A stretch of DNA of 64,000 nt from Scleromitrula shiraiana (GCA_028455995.1 JABELC010000011.1:744001-808000); one strand, 5' to 3'. Positions 47,880 to 61,139 are shown, counted from the first letter of the stretch. The notes: generated by a model not told the origin, from the sequence alone. Program-made: numbers and translations.

Positions 47880-50237
47880 TTATTTGCCATTGGTTTTCGG
47901 ACTCTTTGTTGGCTTTGTTGACTTGCTCTTCGGGGTTCCTTTAGTTTTCGCCGTCGTTTCTTTCGACTTCTTGATATCGATTGTCTGCGTGGATTCTTTT
48001 GAGTCGGATTCGTTTTTGGAATATATGCTACCACTGTCATATCCAAATAACTCCTGATCGCCTTTACCACCGATTCCCATGAATTCTTGAGGGTTACGTT
48101 TTGCGGAAGGTGTTTCCTCTTGCTTTGCTTTAGTTCCGTTTTGTTCTGATGGTGGAGGGACCTCCTGAGATGATGCATTAATGCGATTTTGAGATTGCTT
48201 TGCTTCTGGATTCTTGATGTAAACTTTGACCGGGTCTTTGTCGACTGCGTTATCGATGACCTTGGCTATCTTAATTTCATTAATAGAGCTCAACATAGTT
48301 CTCTCTCGAGCAATCTTGCGCTTGCTGAAGTCTAGACCAGCGAGTCCTCCAACCAAACCATCCGTACTATCATTGAAATTGGCCATCTTTTGAGTTGTCC
48401 AAGGATGCTCTAAGCATTGATCGATTGTATAACGTTTTTCCACATCTACTGTCAACATACGGTCAATAAGATCCAACGCGGGATCGCCAACAGAATCCCA
48501 GTACGGAGAAGGATAGTCAAAGCGACCTTCCTTAATCTGTTGTGAGAGGGTGTAGGGGTTTTCTCTTGAATACAATTCATCAGAGAATGGCGGGAAACCA
48601 CAAAGACAGATGTACAAAACCACACCTAGTGACCACACATCAACTGCGCGTGTGTATCGTCGACGGTCTGAATTTTCTAGAATCTCGGGTGCAACATAAC
48701 TAGGTGTCCCGCACAACGTGGTGGTAAACGACTCCTCCCCAATGATTTTGGCAAGGCCGAAATCTGCAATTTTCACATGCAGATCTTTATCGGTTAATAA
48801 TATGTTTTCCGGTTTGATATCACGATGTACAATGCCTCGCTCGTGCTACAGTTGATCAGTAAGTTGGCATTATTCAATCAGGGTAACAAAGCTTACCAGA
48901 TACTTCATGCCTTTGAACAATTGGATGAAAACTTTTCTTGTTTCGGCTTCCGTCAACTTTGATTTCATGATAATCCAGTTGAACAGTTCTCCTTCCGCCG
49001 CGAGTTCTAGGACCAAGAACACTGCGTTGGGTTCATCGAAGGTATCTTTTAAGCAAAGCAGATTTGGGTGGCTAACACCCATAAGCACCCCGATTTCTTG
49101 CTGCAAACCCTCTGTCTTCCTATCATCGCCCGGCTGTTTGGTGAAGACCTTAACTGCAAAACGTTCACCAGTAGCTTTCTCCTGACACAAGAATACCTCC
49201 GCAAAGTGGCCTTTTCCAAGCATCTCCAGAAGTGTATATTTCTGCACGAAACCACTTGTTTGACGATGCTTTGGGTATCTGAAAGCAAATTTTACACCGC
49301 CCACACTTGACTCGTCTCCTCCTATGCCGATCACGTCCCCATCTTGAAGTTGCCGGCGTCTATTGCGCCCAAGTAGAGCGTCGTTGATGAAGGTCCCATT
49401 ACTTGACAAATCCTCGATAACAGCAACTGCCATACTTGCTTTATTCTCGGCAAAGATTAGACAATGCCTGTTTGAGATGGCTGGGTCGTCAAAAGTGAGA
49501 TCTAAGGCAATTGGTCAGGCTGAGCATTCATCTAGAGTTGGGACTTGCCACTTACCACACTCTGGATGTCGTCCCATCAAATACCCTCCAGCGGCGACTC
49601 CGTTAAATTTCGTTTGCTCATATGCATCTTCTTCCGCCAGTGGATCCTTTCCTTTATTGGGCTTTCCCCAGTTCTTTAAACTAGTCGGCATCGGGCAAGC
49701 ATTGCGCTTTTTCAAAACTAAAGAGTTACCATATGTGTGGTTCAATGGCATCAGATATCCCCAAACTCCCTCCTTTATCTCATCTCTGACTTCGTGGGTG
49801 AGTGCGGCTGATTCGGCATCTATCTCTTGCGACGCCCTTTGGGTAGGCGAGCCTTGCGTATGAGAGTCTGCTGGCACAGTCGCCGTAGACTGTGGTGTCT
49901 GCATAGGTTTTGCAAACTGGGCTGTCCGATCGCGTTGACTCGGTGGTGTTGCCGTGCCATCTTTAAAAAGATCGCTCGACGAAGCCGAGTCCTGATGTGT
50001 GACCGGCGAAGGAAGTTGATGTTTGTTAGATATTGGGGTCTTTTCTGGCTGTGATAATCGTTCAGATCGGCGTGGTTTCTTATAAGATTCGCTTTCCTCA
50101 ATCGTTCCTGCCTGTGTAGATAATCATAGATTAGTTTTTGTTATTTTGGCAAGAAAGATCGAAGGAAAGGGATGTTTGTATACTCTATCACGCTTCAATA
50201 CCCCCTTTCCTCCCTTGGGAGTTTTAGAAGCTACCAT
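47880..50237 (-). CDS. prd-4: Chk2/Rad53-type checkpoint kinase with one FHA domain
   Basis: Four exons, 50237-50184, 50111-49556, 49501-48897 and 48845-47880, encode 726 residues. The N-terminal 110 residues contain at least five SQ/TQ sites (LSQP, PSQR, HTQG, PTQR, ASQE), a likely Mec1/Tel1 (ATR/ATM) target cluster. The FHA domain lies at about 155-275 with GRHPECD, AISNRHC and SSNGTFIND. The kinase domain follows at about 291-560: GKGHFAEV (299-306), Lys321, HRDIKPEN (Asp414), DFG (433-435) and CGTPSYVAPE. The C-terminus is Lys-rich with a likely nuclear signal. The layout matches the single-FHA fungal Chk2 (PRD-4 in Neurospora), which halts the cell cycle after DNA damage and links it to the clock. 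Yeast Rad53 has a second FHA that is absent here. Confidence 0.93.
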
Positions 50238-51436
50238 CTTTTTTGGAAGCTTAGGAGTTCTAATTTCAACAATTCACAAATAAGACTAACTGAAGACCTG
50301 ACAAGAGGAATAACTTTTGGAAGGTTGAAGCTGCAGATTTGAAAGAGAAGCTGTAGAACCCGAAAGGATTCTAAGAAGCAGAAAAGCAATTTATTTGAAT
50401 GCTGATTTGTGCGAAAATTAGAATTTCTTTTTTGATGAGAGTTTCAATTGTTTCTATTCTTCTTCTTCCCTCTTCATAATAAGAAGGTCCTCAGATCTGG
50501 ACTGGACCGGGGATGTCGATTCCCATCCCGTGGCTGCTTACTACACACTACTACACTACTATTTGAGTAAAATTCCCCAAGCTTCTTCTAGAAATTGCCG
50601 ATCAAGTCAATTAGATCGAATTCCCCGCCGAAATACCTTTGAAAGAAAAAAAGAAAGAATTCGATTCACCTAGCTAGGAGATATGCATGTACCTTAACTC
50701 TAGATGTTAGATGTAGTACACCAACCAGGTAGAAAGTACTTCAAAAAAGAATTAAATTCAAGGCAACAATACCATAGATGACCTCAAAGTTCCTATCGTA
50801 GGTACTATTGCCATTGGAGTAAAATACTCGTATATCAAAATTAATATAGACATTATTTTCATAGTATTCATACATATAAACAGGTAACTTTGCGAGCTAG
50901 ATAAATCTATTTCTAGCCTGTTGTCTCCTGTCTACTAATTCGTCATAAAATTCACTTTTCTTTTTAGGCATAACTAATTGTGGCTTAAAGAATTATTATT
51001 AACACAGGATGACCTTGATAAGTTGTTTCAAATCTAATGGATCTGATCGATGATCAAAGGATCTTCCCTTAAATTTATTAAAACCTTTTCTCGGTTGAGG
51101 TCCTCGTCATATCGTGTTTGTAATGGCGTCTATATCTTTTGATGACTCGTGACCTGAACCCATGCCCAAGTCTTGTGTACATACTTCGTAGATAGTCTAT
51201 AGTAGATAGTTGGGCAATATTTCATCGTGACTTAGAAGTATGGACTCGAAGTTCTAAGACCTATCATCTGATGGTGATGTCGTTGTCCTGGTAGTAAATC
51301 CAAACAACTTGGACTACTTGGTGAGATTCTGTTCATTCGAACCTCTCTTTGGAGACTGAACTCATAAGGTGATCAAGTTTCCTCGAAGTACCGTTTTTCT
51401 GTCCTGGGAGTTATACAGCGACCAAATATTACAGTA
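50238..51436. other. Intergenic, promoter of the Chk2-type kinase
   Basis: AT-rich gap between two minus-strand genes, with CACTACTACACTACTAC runs near 50545-50560. No protein-like frame. Confidence 0.55.
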
Positions 51437-52437
51437 TCAGCTCTCAAATCTGGTCTTTCTCTTAACGCCTTGCGTATGAGGAGAATTTGATCTGCCTCTA
51501 TCAAGCCCAGCCATAATCCTCTCTGTGGCGCTTTGCTGGCCTCTTCCACTACCAACACCAGCAGCACTCGGCGTCCCACTACGACTTATATCCTCAGAGG
51601 CTGAAGCAGGTACGAAATCCACAGGTTCCTTCTGACCTCGAGCCTTCTCCGCCTGAATCTTCTTCTGGCTTTTCGCAAGCTCCTCCTTATACGCATACTC
51701 CGGAAAGCTAGCTGGGTTCCACAAATCTTCAGGTAAAGTTGTAGCATATTGTTCTAACTCGTTGATGTCTGCAAAATCCATAAGCTTCTGCATTAGACTT
51801 GGATTCTTGAGCGCTGCCGATTTCGCAAGTTTCTCGTTGAAATGTACACCCTGCTTCTTAAGATCGAGAAAATTTTTGAATTTCGCATTCGTGCTCGCTA
51901 CTGGAGATCCAGGAGGTGACGGCGGGATGTCAAAGTTGGGTATTGTAGGTAGAGTAAGATCTCGCAGTAAAGCTCGGTTTGCTGAATATGGAGACTGGGG
52001 TACGACATCTCCGCCTACACCTGCGCCTGCATCTTCATCCTCGTCCAGATCTTCAGGTTCTGGAAGATCAATTGGTCCAGCCGGTCCTAGCTGTGGTCCG
52101 ACAAGAGGGCCTTCGGTTTGGGCATTGTCAGGTAGGTCTGCTGTCTGCAGAAATTGTGAGGTAGAAGAATGGTTTCCGTTCGTTTGAGTCTCTGTCAACA
52201 TATCAGAATCATGCTTTCAATCAAACAAATTAAGTTGTAAGGTATATGTACCTATTGTGATGTCATTCCTAACTTCAATGGGCAATGAATCTTCAACGGC
52301 CTAGAATCTAGAAAGTCAGTGGCATTTCGCAACATAAAAATATATCAACTTACGCCCGATTGTGGTTCCTCAACTTCTGGCTTTTCTAGTTCCTCCTCAT
52401 CACTACTACCATAATCTACTAACCCCAAGCCTGCCAT
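51437..52437 (-). CDS. HCNGP-like (SAP30BP family) protein
   Basis: Three exons, 52437-52354, 52300-52252 and 52191-51437, give 295 residues. It starts MAGLGLVDYGSSDEEE, an opening typical of HCNGP/SAP30-binding-protein relatives. It then has the family block PPSPPGSP, KFKNFLDLKKQGVHFNEKLAKSAALKNPSL, LPEDLWNP and YAYKEELAKSQ at about residues 130-230. The human relative SAP30BP associates with corepressor SAP30 and has been tied to transcription control and splicing of short introns. Acidic, Pro-rich N-terminus and a basic C-terminal tail (GVKRKTRFES) suggest a nuclear protein. The gene diverges from PRE4 with about 250 bp between starts. Confidence 0.9.
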
Positions 52438-52684
52438 ACTGTAATTATGTGAAGTTTTGTCTAAGTTAGGATGTTTAATTCTTGAGAGCTTCAATATTAA
52501 ATTTCCCGAAGTTCGGCCTCAGGTTACGGAAGGCGCGTCTCGAGCTGCCTGGAACAACGAGCTCCCTCAAGCTCCAACAACTACATGAGCATCTAAAACT
52601 ACCATACTATCAACCACTTCACTTTATTTAAAAAAAAAATACCACAAATTCCAAATTCTCCCGTCATTAAATCATCCACACATC
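52438..52684. promoter_or_regulatory. Bidirectional promoter HCNGP-like/PRE4
   Basis: Only 247 bp between two divergent starts. No copy of the yeast proteasome element GGTGGCAAA was found in it by eye. Confidence 0.5.
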
Positions 52685-53680
52685 ATGAATCATCTTCCGC
52701 AAGCTTGGGGCCGTGTAAGTTTTCTCGTAATTGCAGCATAATCTATATAGTTGCTGACAACCAAACAGCCTAGAGATGATGTTTATGGGGCCTACGATGC
52801 TTCATATCTTCAACAAAACGGACCAAATCAACACACACAATCACCCATTGTCACCGGTACCTCAGTCATAGCACTAAAATACAAAGATGGAGTTGTAATT
52901 GCCGCCGACAACTTAGGTACTTTTCCACCCCAGCAATCAAGCTATCTATCTATAAAATTACCCCCCATCTAACAAACTCATTAGCATCCTACGGATCACT
53001 CGCCCGCTTCACTGACGTCAAGCGTCTACGAAAATTCGCCGACACCTCCGTCGTCGGCTTCGGCGGCGACGTCTCCGACATGCAATATCTAGACCGACTT
53101 CTCCAATCCCTCGACACCGAAGAAGCATACGGCGATAGCGGACACACGCTCAACGCGCACAACCTGCACAAATACCTCTCCAAGGTTCTCTACAAGCGCC
53201 GCAGCGACTTCAATCCCCTCTGGAACACACTGCTCGTAGCGGGACTAGACGAACACAGCAAGCCGTTTTTGGCGAGCGCCGATTTACTGGGCACGACGTT
53301 TTCGAGTCCGAGTTTGGCGACGGGGTTTGGTGCGCATTTGGCGCAGCCGCTGTTGAGGAAGGTGGCGCCGGATGAGGAGGCGGCGGCGAAGTTGGATAGG
53401 GAGACGGCGGTGGAGGCTGTGAAGGAGAGTATGAAGGTTTTATTTTATAGGGATGCGAGGAGTATGGATAAGTATTCGATTGCGGTGGTTACGAAGGATG
53501 GGATTGAGTTGAAGGAGAATGAACTGTTGGAGAAGCAGAGTTGGGCTTTTGGTATGTGTTTCATTCCCCTCCCCACCTCTTCTTCTTTCCTCTATTGCAA
53601 TGCTGTTTTGATCGATCTTATGCTAACCTTTATGTGTTACAGCTGAACAAATCCGCGGATATGGAACTCAGGTTAATTAA
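52685..53680 (+). CDS. PRE4: 20S proteasome beta-7 subunit
   Basis: Four exons, 52685-52714 (30 nt), 52769-52916, 52985-53551 and 53643-53680, encode 260 residues. The signature TGTSVIALKYKDGVVIAADN followed by SYGSLARF, RLRKFADTSVVGFGGDVSDMQYL and the C-terminal SIAVVTKDGIE identifies the non-catalytic beta-7 subunit (yeast Pre4, human PSMB4). An N-terminal propeptide of about 40 residues precedes the mature fold. Its long C-terminal tail normally reaches across to the neighbouring ring and completes the beta-1 caspase-like site. The 20S proteasome works in nucleus and cytosol; RPT4 of the same machine lies 6 kb away. Exon 3 is strikingly GC-rich compared with its surroundings. Confidence 0.95.
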
Positions 53681-54556
53681 ATGAGTGGTGGACTTTACTT
53701 TATTATACCTTGCGCTGTACAGTAGACAATGATGACATGAAGCATAGCATGAGTTCAACGTTTCCCATAATTTCATCATATGGCCGATTTTCTTCTTACT
53801 ATGATACGCATAACATTGTTTTCTGCTTGATGCCTTCCTTAAGCTCTAAATAGGCCAGCTATAGATGCTCCTGAAATTACATTATTTTTAAATATGTCTT
53901 ATTATTACCACAAATGCCAAATATGTGTGCAATACTTCTTTTCCTTCTTCTACATATACCCTTCTTCAAATCATTTGGACGCATTCTTTATGGATTCATG
54001 GTAAACTTTAATGCTCTCCAAGGGCCCCCGTCGCCTGTCATAGCAAGTTCGCTTACTAAAGATGAGATATCAGGAGGCCAAGGGAAACAAACACATCACC
54101 CGCATTATATAGAAATTTCCAGCATCACACTCATCATTCAAATTGAATGGTTCATATTTTGTGTATCAAAAAAAAGTCAGGTTTCCATTCACGCATGTAA
54201 CAACCTCTCGCGCGCAAAGGTAGTATCTAAGTAAGAAAAATCATTCCATCAAATCGCAATCAATCGCAAATCGCAGTCTGTTTTAAGCAGCACCAGCCAA
54301 CCAACCAGGCAGGCAACCATCCATCCATCCATCCATAATCATATCAATCAATCAACAAATATCCTCCAAAGCTCAAAAATAAAAATTTGATGTCATGTTC
54401 CCAAACCAGATAGTTCTTTTTAGTAGTGTGCCCACACTCTCGCTAATCTCACGATATTATGCCAAAAAAGAAAGCTTTCCACGCATCCCAATCCAGCAGA
54501 ACACCGTAAGCTTACAAGCTCAAAAAATCAATGCCATGCTGATACAAGTCTCTCGT
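53681..54556. other. Convergent 3' region
   Basis: Between PRE4 and GFA1 3' ends. It holds a CCAT repeat at 54317-54336 and AATC repeats next to it. An open frame at 53914-54234 is hydrophobic and not protein-like. Confidence 0.55.
54317..54336 (+). repeat. (CCAT)n microsatellite
   Basis: Five tandem CCAT units, seen directly. Confidence 0.9.
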
Positions 54557-56978
54557 TTACTCGACGGTGACAGACTTGGCCAAGTTTCTTGGGAAGTCAA
54601 CGTTGAGGCCGCCGATGACTGCCAAATGGTAGGAGATGAGTTGGAGAGGAATGACGTTAAGCAGACCTTGCAAGCAGTCGATGGTTCTTGGGATCTCGAT
54701 CTTCTCTGCTTGGCCGGTCTTGAACTCCTCGTCACCTGGGTTGCAGATAACGATTGGCTTTCCAGAACGAGCGATAACTATCAACTGTTAGTAAGAACAT
54801 ACAAATCAGACGTTTTAGAAAGGGACATACCTTGTTGGTAAGCGTTAAGCGACTTGGCAAAGATCTCATCACGAGTGAGAATCATGATGATTGGCAAGTT
54901 CTCATCGACCAATGCGAGGACACCATGCTTGAGTTCACCAGACATGACGGCTTCGCAGTGGAGATAAGAGATTTCCTTGATCTTGAGGGCACCCTCCAAT
55001 GCAGTGGAGTATTGACTTCCTCTACCCAAAAGCAACAAACTCTTTTGGTCCTTGAATGTTCTAGCGCAGAGATCTCTAATTGGTTGATCGAGCTCCAAGA
55101 CTTGCTTGATTTGTGCAGAAATGTTGCTGAGACCCTCCATGATATCCTCACGTCTCTTTTGTTTCGAGGCACGATCGTCACTCAGCGAAAGAGCAAACAT
55201 GATCATGGCGATGAATTGAGAAGTGTAAGCCTTGGTGGAGGCAACACCGATTTCGGGACCAGCGTTAACGTGGACACCGCAGTGAGTAAGGAGGGAGATT
55301 GAAGAACCGACAACATTGACAATACCGACAGTCAATGCACCACGCTCCAAGCAGTAACGAAGAGCCATCAATGAATCAGCAGTTTCACCAGATTGAGAAA
55401 CGAAGACACAGGTGTCATCACGGAAGACTGGTGCTTGTCTGTCAAGGAAATCTGAGGCCAATTCAACGGAAATAGGGATCTCTGTCAATTCCTCGAAAGC
55501 ACCACGAACTGCCATACACGAGTGGTAACTAGTTCCGCATGCAATGAAAATGATTCTCCTGCAACGACGAATAGTAGCAATGTATGACCTTAAACCACCA
55601 AGTGTGACTGACTTGTTCTCGGCATCCAGACGACCTCTCATGGTGTTGATGACTGATTCTGGTTGTTCGAAAATTTCCTTTTGCATGAAATGGTCGAACT
55701 TGCCCTTCATGATCTCTTGGAGCTCCAACTCGAGAGTTTGGATTGTGCGGACGTTAGATGAGCCATCGGCCTTTGTGAGTCTGTGGATGTTTAAGGAACC
55801 TTCGTGGATGTGTGCAATGTCATCATCCTCGAGGTACATAACCTTCTTTGTGTGTTCAACGATAGCTGATGGATCTGAGGAAAGGAAGAACTCGGTTGGC
55901 ATTGGTGCTCCGTCGTCAGTCATGAAAGCGCGAGATTGAGATCTGTGCAACAATGACTTGTCTGCTGGTGCAAGAGCATTGCTAGCAGAGAGGAAGTTTC
56001 CAACATTGGATTTCTTCAATGCAACGTTTTGTGAAGCCTTCTCAGCAGGTAATGGTCCATCCTCAGCGTACTCGACATCGACGAAGTCAACCTTCATACG
56101 CTTCTCTGTTCGTACACCAATAACCAATGGAGAACCCTTACGGGCTGCAATAACTTCATGTGGGTAGTGGACTGATTTCAACAAAAGACCGAAAGCACCT
56201 TGCAACTCCTTAATAACCGCCTTAGCCAAATCGGTGAAACCAATGGTTGGGTGTTGGTCGTAAAGGTATTTTGCAAGCTTAGCAATACATTCTGTGTCGG
56301 TCTCGGTCTCAAACTTGAATCCCTTTGATGTCAAGAGGGTCTTCAACTCCTTGTAGTTGGTGATAATACCATTGTGTACGACCGAAAACTCCCAGGATGG
56401 GTCAGATCTGCAGTCTCACATCAGCAAATGCTTCAGCCTTGTGCAAGGAATACATACCTGTGAGGATGGCAGTTAAGGCGGGATGGGGGACCGTGGGTGG
56501 CCCATCTGGTGTGTGCAATACCTGCGTGAGAATCAAAGATCTTGGTGAGATCTGGCTTCTCTTCCTCGATGAGTTGCTTCAACTTTGCAACTTTGCCGAC
56601 CTCCTTGAATGCGAATACTTCGTTCTTCTTATCTCCATCAATGGCGAGACCGGCAGAATCGTAACCACGGTATTCAAGACGAGAAAGACCTGTAAATTGT
56701 AAAATATTAGTTGGCAGATTTCATTGAAGCGGTGAAAGTTGTCTGAACATATAAAAAAGATGATAATTGGAGTAATGGTATAATGCCACCTGTATTGAAA
56801 GAAAGAGGGGTAGTCGATATAACTTACCATTGACGAGAGTATCGAGAATGTACTTTCTATCCTTCTCCACCAAATAATTAATGTATCCGAAAATACCACT
56901 ATGATAAAAGTTAGATGGACAAATTCATATTCTACTTGATAGTATGCAGAGAATCTCGAGTTATTGTACATACCACAT
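54557..56978 (-). CDS. GFA1: Glutamine:fructose-6-phosphate aminotransferase
   Basis: Five exons, 56978-56974 (5 nt), 56898-56828, 56689-56458, 56407-54831 and 54777-54557, encode 701 residues, the usual length of fungal Gfa1. MCGIFGYINYL puts the catalytic Cys at position 2, exposed by Met removal. RLEYRGYDSAG, HTRWATHG and HNGIITNYKEL belong to the glutaminase half; ACGTSYHS, SQSGETADSL and two SIS domains belong to the isomerase half; FPRNLAKSVTVE is the conserved C-terminal end. It makes glucosamine-6-phosphate, the entry step to UDP-GlcNAc and therefore to chitin and glycosylation, and is normally feedback-inhibited by UDP-GlcNAc. The first intron splits the codon for Cys2. The last acceptor is the TAG at 54778, because nearby CAG breaks the frame. 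Confidence 0.97.
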
Positions 56979-58987
56979 TGTTGCTGTAATATGGGAATCT
57001 TCTGTTGGGTTTGAATGTTGTTGGTAAATTACTAGAAATAGACAATCGCAAGCAAGAAAACGATTGTAAACGGATTATTGAAGAACGAATGAAATGTGAA
57101 GATTTTGAAGATTTTCAAGGGGAAATTGATGAGAGAGATGAAAGATGAGAGATGAGAAGTAAAGAAGATGTGGAGGGTTTTATGGGAAGTTAAGGGAAGT
57201 TAAGTAGAAATGGCGGGGATGAGCTGTCTTTTCAGTAAAGATATTCTCTTTCGTCTGAATGTGCCCACCACCTACCACCAACGCCTTGGCCCTTTATTAT
57301 AAACGAATAATAAATGCCATGCCGGAGGGGGGTTGTTTACGAAATTGTTAGCTGTTGCTACGGAACGAAATATTGTTGACTACTGTATCTATCTAATAAG
57401 ATCTTACAAGTATTGACTACCATCTACCACACTATTCATGAATAACGTCGTAGACATCCAGTTTGATACAACTAAAGCGTGATACCCCCTTCTCAAGTTC
57501 ATACTAACTACCCTTTTTGAGGCTGTACTGTTCTTTGTTTACCTATATAGAGTAGTAGATATCTATCTAATTACTACCTACCTAATCCAAGGTAGGAAAC
57601 AATAAACACCCTTTTTTGTTGTGTATTTTCTTACAAGAGCACAACTTTACATAGCACGCAATATCTACATACTATATAGTAGGTAAGTACTATGTAAGTA
57701 TTCGATCTCATTGAAAGAGAGTACGAAAATCGAAAAATATTAAAGATTCTCTCACAAGGGAGCATTTTCAACGCCAAACGAACCAACACTAGGAGTAAAG
57801 ATTGGGAAGGTTTGTCCAAGCCACACATTCAACCCACGCTTAATCTATATAAAGATACATTTTTGGGTCTACCTACTTTACTCCACAGGGCTTATTAGTC
57901 AATACACTACAGTATTTATTATTAGTTATCCTCAATACGTACTAAAATGTAAAGGTTGTCGGGGCAAAATAGCCACATCAAGATGTATTTCCTTCTTCGA
58001 ATATGTTTTCTTCTCCATGACGTACCGGCTGTACTTCGTTCAAATCAATGTTTGTTTATAACATAGCATTGGTTTCTTACGTTTATTGAAAAAAAGGGGG
58101 GTGGAGAGGGAAAGAGAGACTTTCGGAGCTGTAAAGAAGAAAAATCAAAAAGATGTAAATAGGGGTAGTATCAACCTAAGGTCTTAAGCTAGGGTAGTGT
58201 AGTTTGATATTCTCAGCTCTTTGGTAGCTCTTTGGTGGCTCATATAGAGTAATAAACATGTACCGAATTTTTTTTTTTTTTGCAAGTGACGAAAACCGTT
58301 GTTTTGAATCCCTACTTAATAAGCATCTATCTACTCTACACCGTATTACCGCCAGCTAAGCCAACAAACCTTGGATCATATGCAACTACCCTTTTGCGGG
58401 TCTGGAGGCTTTTATATCGTTGCTGTGCTGGTTACCTTACCATGCCTTTCGTACTACGGGGTAATTATATGCAAAAGAAAGAAAACTCAAAACTTTAATC
58501 GATCGTAAGGCTCTCCGGAGAAGGGGGGGGAGAAGGAAGGAGTTGCAAATCATTTTCGGTCGGTCGGTTGGTTCCTACAATAATACTATACAGTGTACAT
58601 GTTTTTTGGATTGATGGGTCCCCATTGTCTCATCATGGCAAATCAATAAATTGATTTTTTAATGCTTGATGCTCCCCACCAAACAACCCCACAGGGTCCA
58701 GCGTTGCAGTGAGAAAGATAACGGTACTCAAATACGAAGATCGCCCCTTTTCAAGCGAACATAAAATACGGGTTTGTATGGATACCCATATATATATTTG
58801 GGATAGTCTTAAAGCATGATCGACTTAAATTACGAGATGATATACTTTTAAAGGTGGAAAAATCATTTTTGTATAAGATCGTAAATTCTGAACATTGTCT
58901 CTTCCGCGTGTGGTATTCTTACAAATCTATTAAGCCATATGCTCAATCGGCCTCAATAATGCGATGCGCCATGCTAAAACACATTCA
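56979..58987. other. Intergenic, promoter of GFA1
   Basis: About 2 kb, AT-rich, with repeated TACCTA/TAGGTA words near 57550-57690, a T-run at 58267-58280 and a G-run near 58521. No credible gene; the right end is the RPT4 3' flank. Confidence 0.55.
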
Positions 58988-60325
58988 TCATAGTTTTTGG
59001 TATTCTAGCTTGCCCTCCAACTTCTTCGACTCCGCCACCTTACGAACAGCTTTGTTGAAATCATCCTGGTTAACTGCTTCTCTATAATCCTTGATGGCAA
59101 ATAAACCACTAGAAAAAGGTTAGCAGTGCAATCGTCATGATATAGCTTAGGGATACATACGCTTCAGTAACAACGTTTCGTAAATCTGCACCGTTCAGAC
59201 CATCACTCATCTTTACCACACTCTCGAAATCAACTTCTCCATCGATAACAACACTAGAAGCATGAATCTTCATGATCTCCAAGCGTCCAACCTCGTTCGG
59301 CAAGGGAATTTCGATCTTTCTATCAAGACGTCCAGCTCTGAGAAGAGCAGGATCAAGAGTATCAGGACGATTTGTAGCCATAATAATCTTAGTCTTTCCT
59401 AAATAATCGAAACCGTCAAGTTGATTCAATAATTCCATCAAAGTTCTCTGAATTTCACGATCTGCTGAAGTTCCCTCTGAGAATCTTCGACCTCCAATAG
59501 CATCGATTTCGTCCATGAAAATGATACATGGCTCGTGTTCCTTGGCGTACCCAAACATTTCTCTGATAAGACGTGCAGACTCTCCAATATATTTATCGAC
59601 GATTGCAGACGAGACAACTAGATAAGATTAGCATGGTTCCAGTAATAATAATGTCCCTTGAAGATAATCACCCTTTAAGAAATTGGTCTCTAGACTGCTG
59701 GCAACAGCTCTTGCTAATAATGTCTTTCCTGTTCCTGGAGGACCATATAATAAGACACCCTTCGGGGGTTTGATACCAACTCGCAAAAATAGTTCTGGAT
59801 TCTTTAAAGGAAGCTCGATAACCTCTCTAAGTTCTCTAATTTGTTCATTCAGGCCACCAATACCACCGAAGCTCACTTGCCCAGGATCCTCCAAAGACAT
59901 GTTGTAAACGAGAGGATCGACTTCTCGAGGTAACATTCGCATTATCGTAAGAGTCGTCATATCGAGCGCTACACGGGTTCCTTGCTTCAACTTCAACTTA
60001 TCGACTTTCGATCTGCAACCGACGACATATCTGGGACCGGATGATGCTTTGACGATAACTAGTGTAGCCTTGTTAGAGATGTTGGATGAAGCTCAATATG
60101 TAATTACTTACATCTCTCATCATCAAGTTGCTTCAAAACTTCGCCGATAATTTGTCCAACACTTTGTAAAGCTTTGATGTTATCCTCAGTATGATCGAAG
60201 TCCTTCTGTAATCCCTTGATCTCTAACCGCAGAGCCTTTAACTTTGCTTCCCATTCTCTCGACTCTAATAGTTTGTCTTTGAATGATGACAACGCATGCG
60301 CGCGCTCTTCGTCGTTGCTAGCCAT
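58988..60325 (-). CDS. RPT4: 26S proteasome regulatory ATPase Rpt4
   Basis: Four exons, 60325-60112, 60058-59672, 59617-59161 and 59108-58988, give 392 residues. A coiled coil (about 20-70) is followed by the OB region FIVKASSGPRYVVGC and then the AAA+ domain: Walker A GPPGTGKT (177-184), the pore-loop block SSAIVDKYIGESAR, Walker B CIIFMDEIDAIG, ATNRPDTLDPALLRAGRLDRKIEIPLPN and the C-terminal helical lid. QSVGQIIGEVLKQLD and RYVVGCR are typical of Rpt4 (PSMC6) among the six ATPases. It unfolds and threads ubiquitinated substrates into the 20S core. The C-terminus (EYQKL) lacks the HbYX gate-opening motif, as is normal for Rpt4. A few kilobases separate it from PRE4 of the same complex. Confidence 0.96.
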
Positions 60326-61139
60326 CTTCGAATTTTGAGGATAGTTAAAAAGTAAATGGAAGGTGATTAATTAGATAACAGGGCGAATTGTCGATGTTGA
60401 ATGCTAAGATCTTTTTTCTCGTGTCTGCGTGGAAGGTGTGTTTGATGGAGCTTACCAAGTTGTCCACGGGTGTTGCGAAGCTCCGTGGTTGCCTCCAAAC
60501 AAAAAGCTCTCTATGCCTGAGGCTCTAATTAATCAACCTCCAACTCTCCATGGCTAGCTACTTTTTTTGGTACATGTAACCTTGAGGAACCTTAATACAA
60601 AAGTCTAAGGGTATTTCTACCAGAGTATCCAGAGTATCCAACAACTCCACCAAGCATTCAGAAGTTGTTGTCTTTTTTTATGAATTTCATTATAGATTTT
60701 TTCACTTGCAACACTATCACCACGTTTTGTCCTTCAATAGGACTACAACCATGACTAGAATCTCTTGATATCTTATCCTAATATCTTACCTCGATCTCAT
60801 CATGACGAACATTTGAATAGCCTCCATATTATCAAGTATTACACACACAAGTTTCAATCATTATGACGTTCTTCCATAGGAATAATCTTGAAACAAACTT
60901 TGGTTGCTGAACGTCTGGAGTTCTACGTATAGTGTGACCCCTACTGTGAAGCATGATCGGCCCGAATCACAGTCAAAACAAGCAATATGAAGATCTAATT
61001 CACAAAACATCAAGCACACAACGAAGCAAACCACACTTGTCAGTATATACAAGACTTGGAAAGCCAATGTTCCTCCCTCGCAAGAAGCACGTTTCTTAAA
61101 AGCTTCTCGGGAGCGGCCATCGGAGACAAGCGTGACTAT

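Noticed and set aside
53914..54234. 106-codon plus-strand frame after PRE4
   Set aside because: Hydrophobic start and mixed composition without motifs; it lies in a convergent 3' region with no splice partners.
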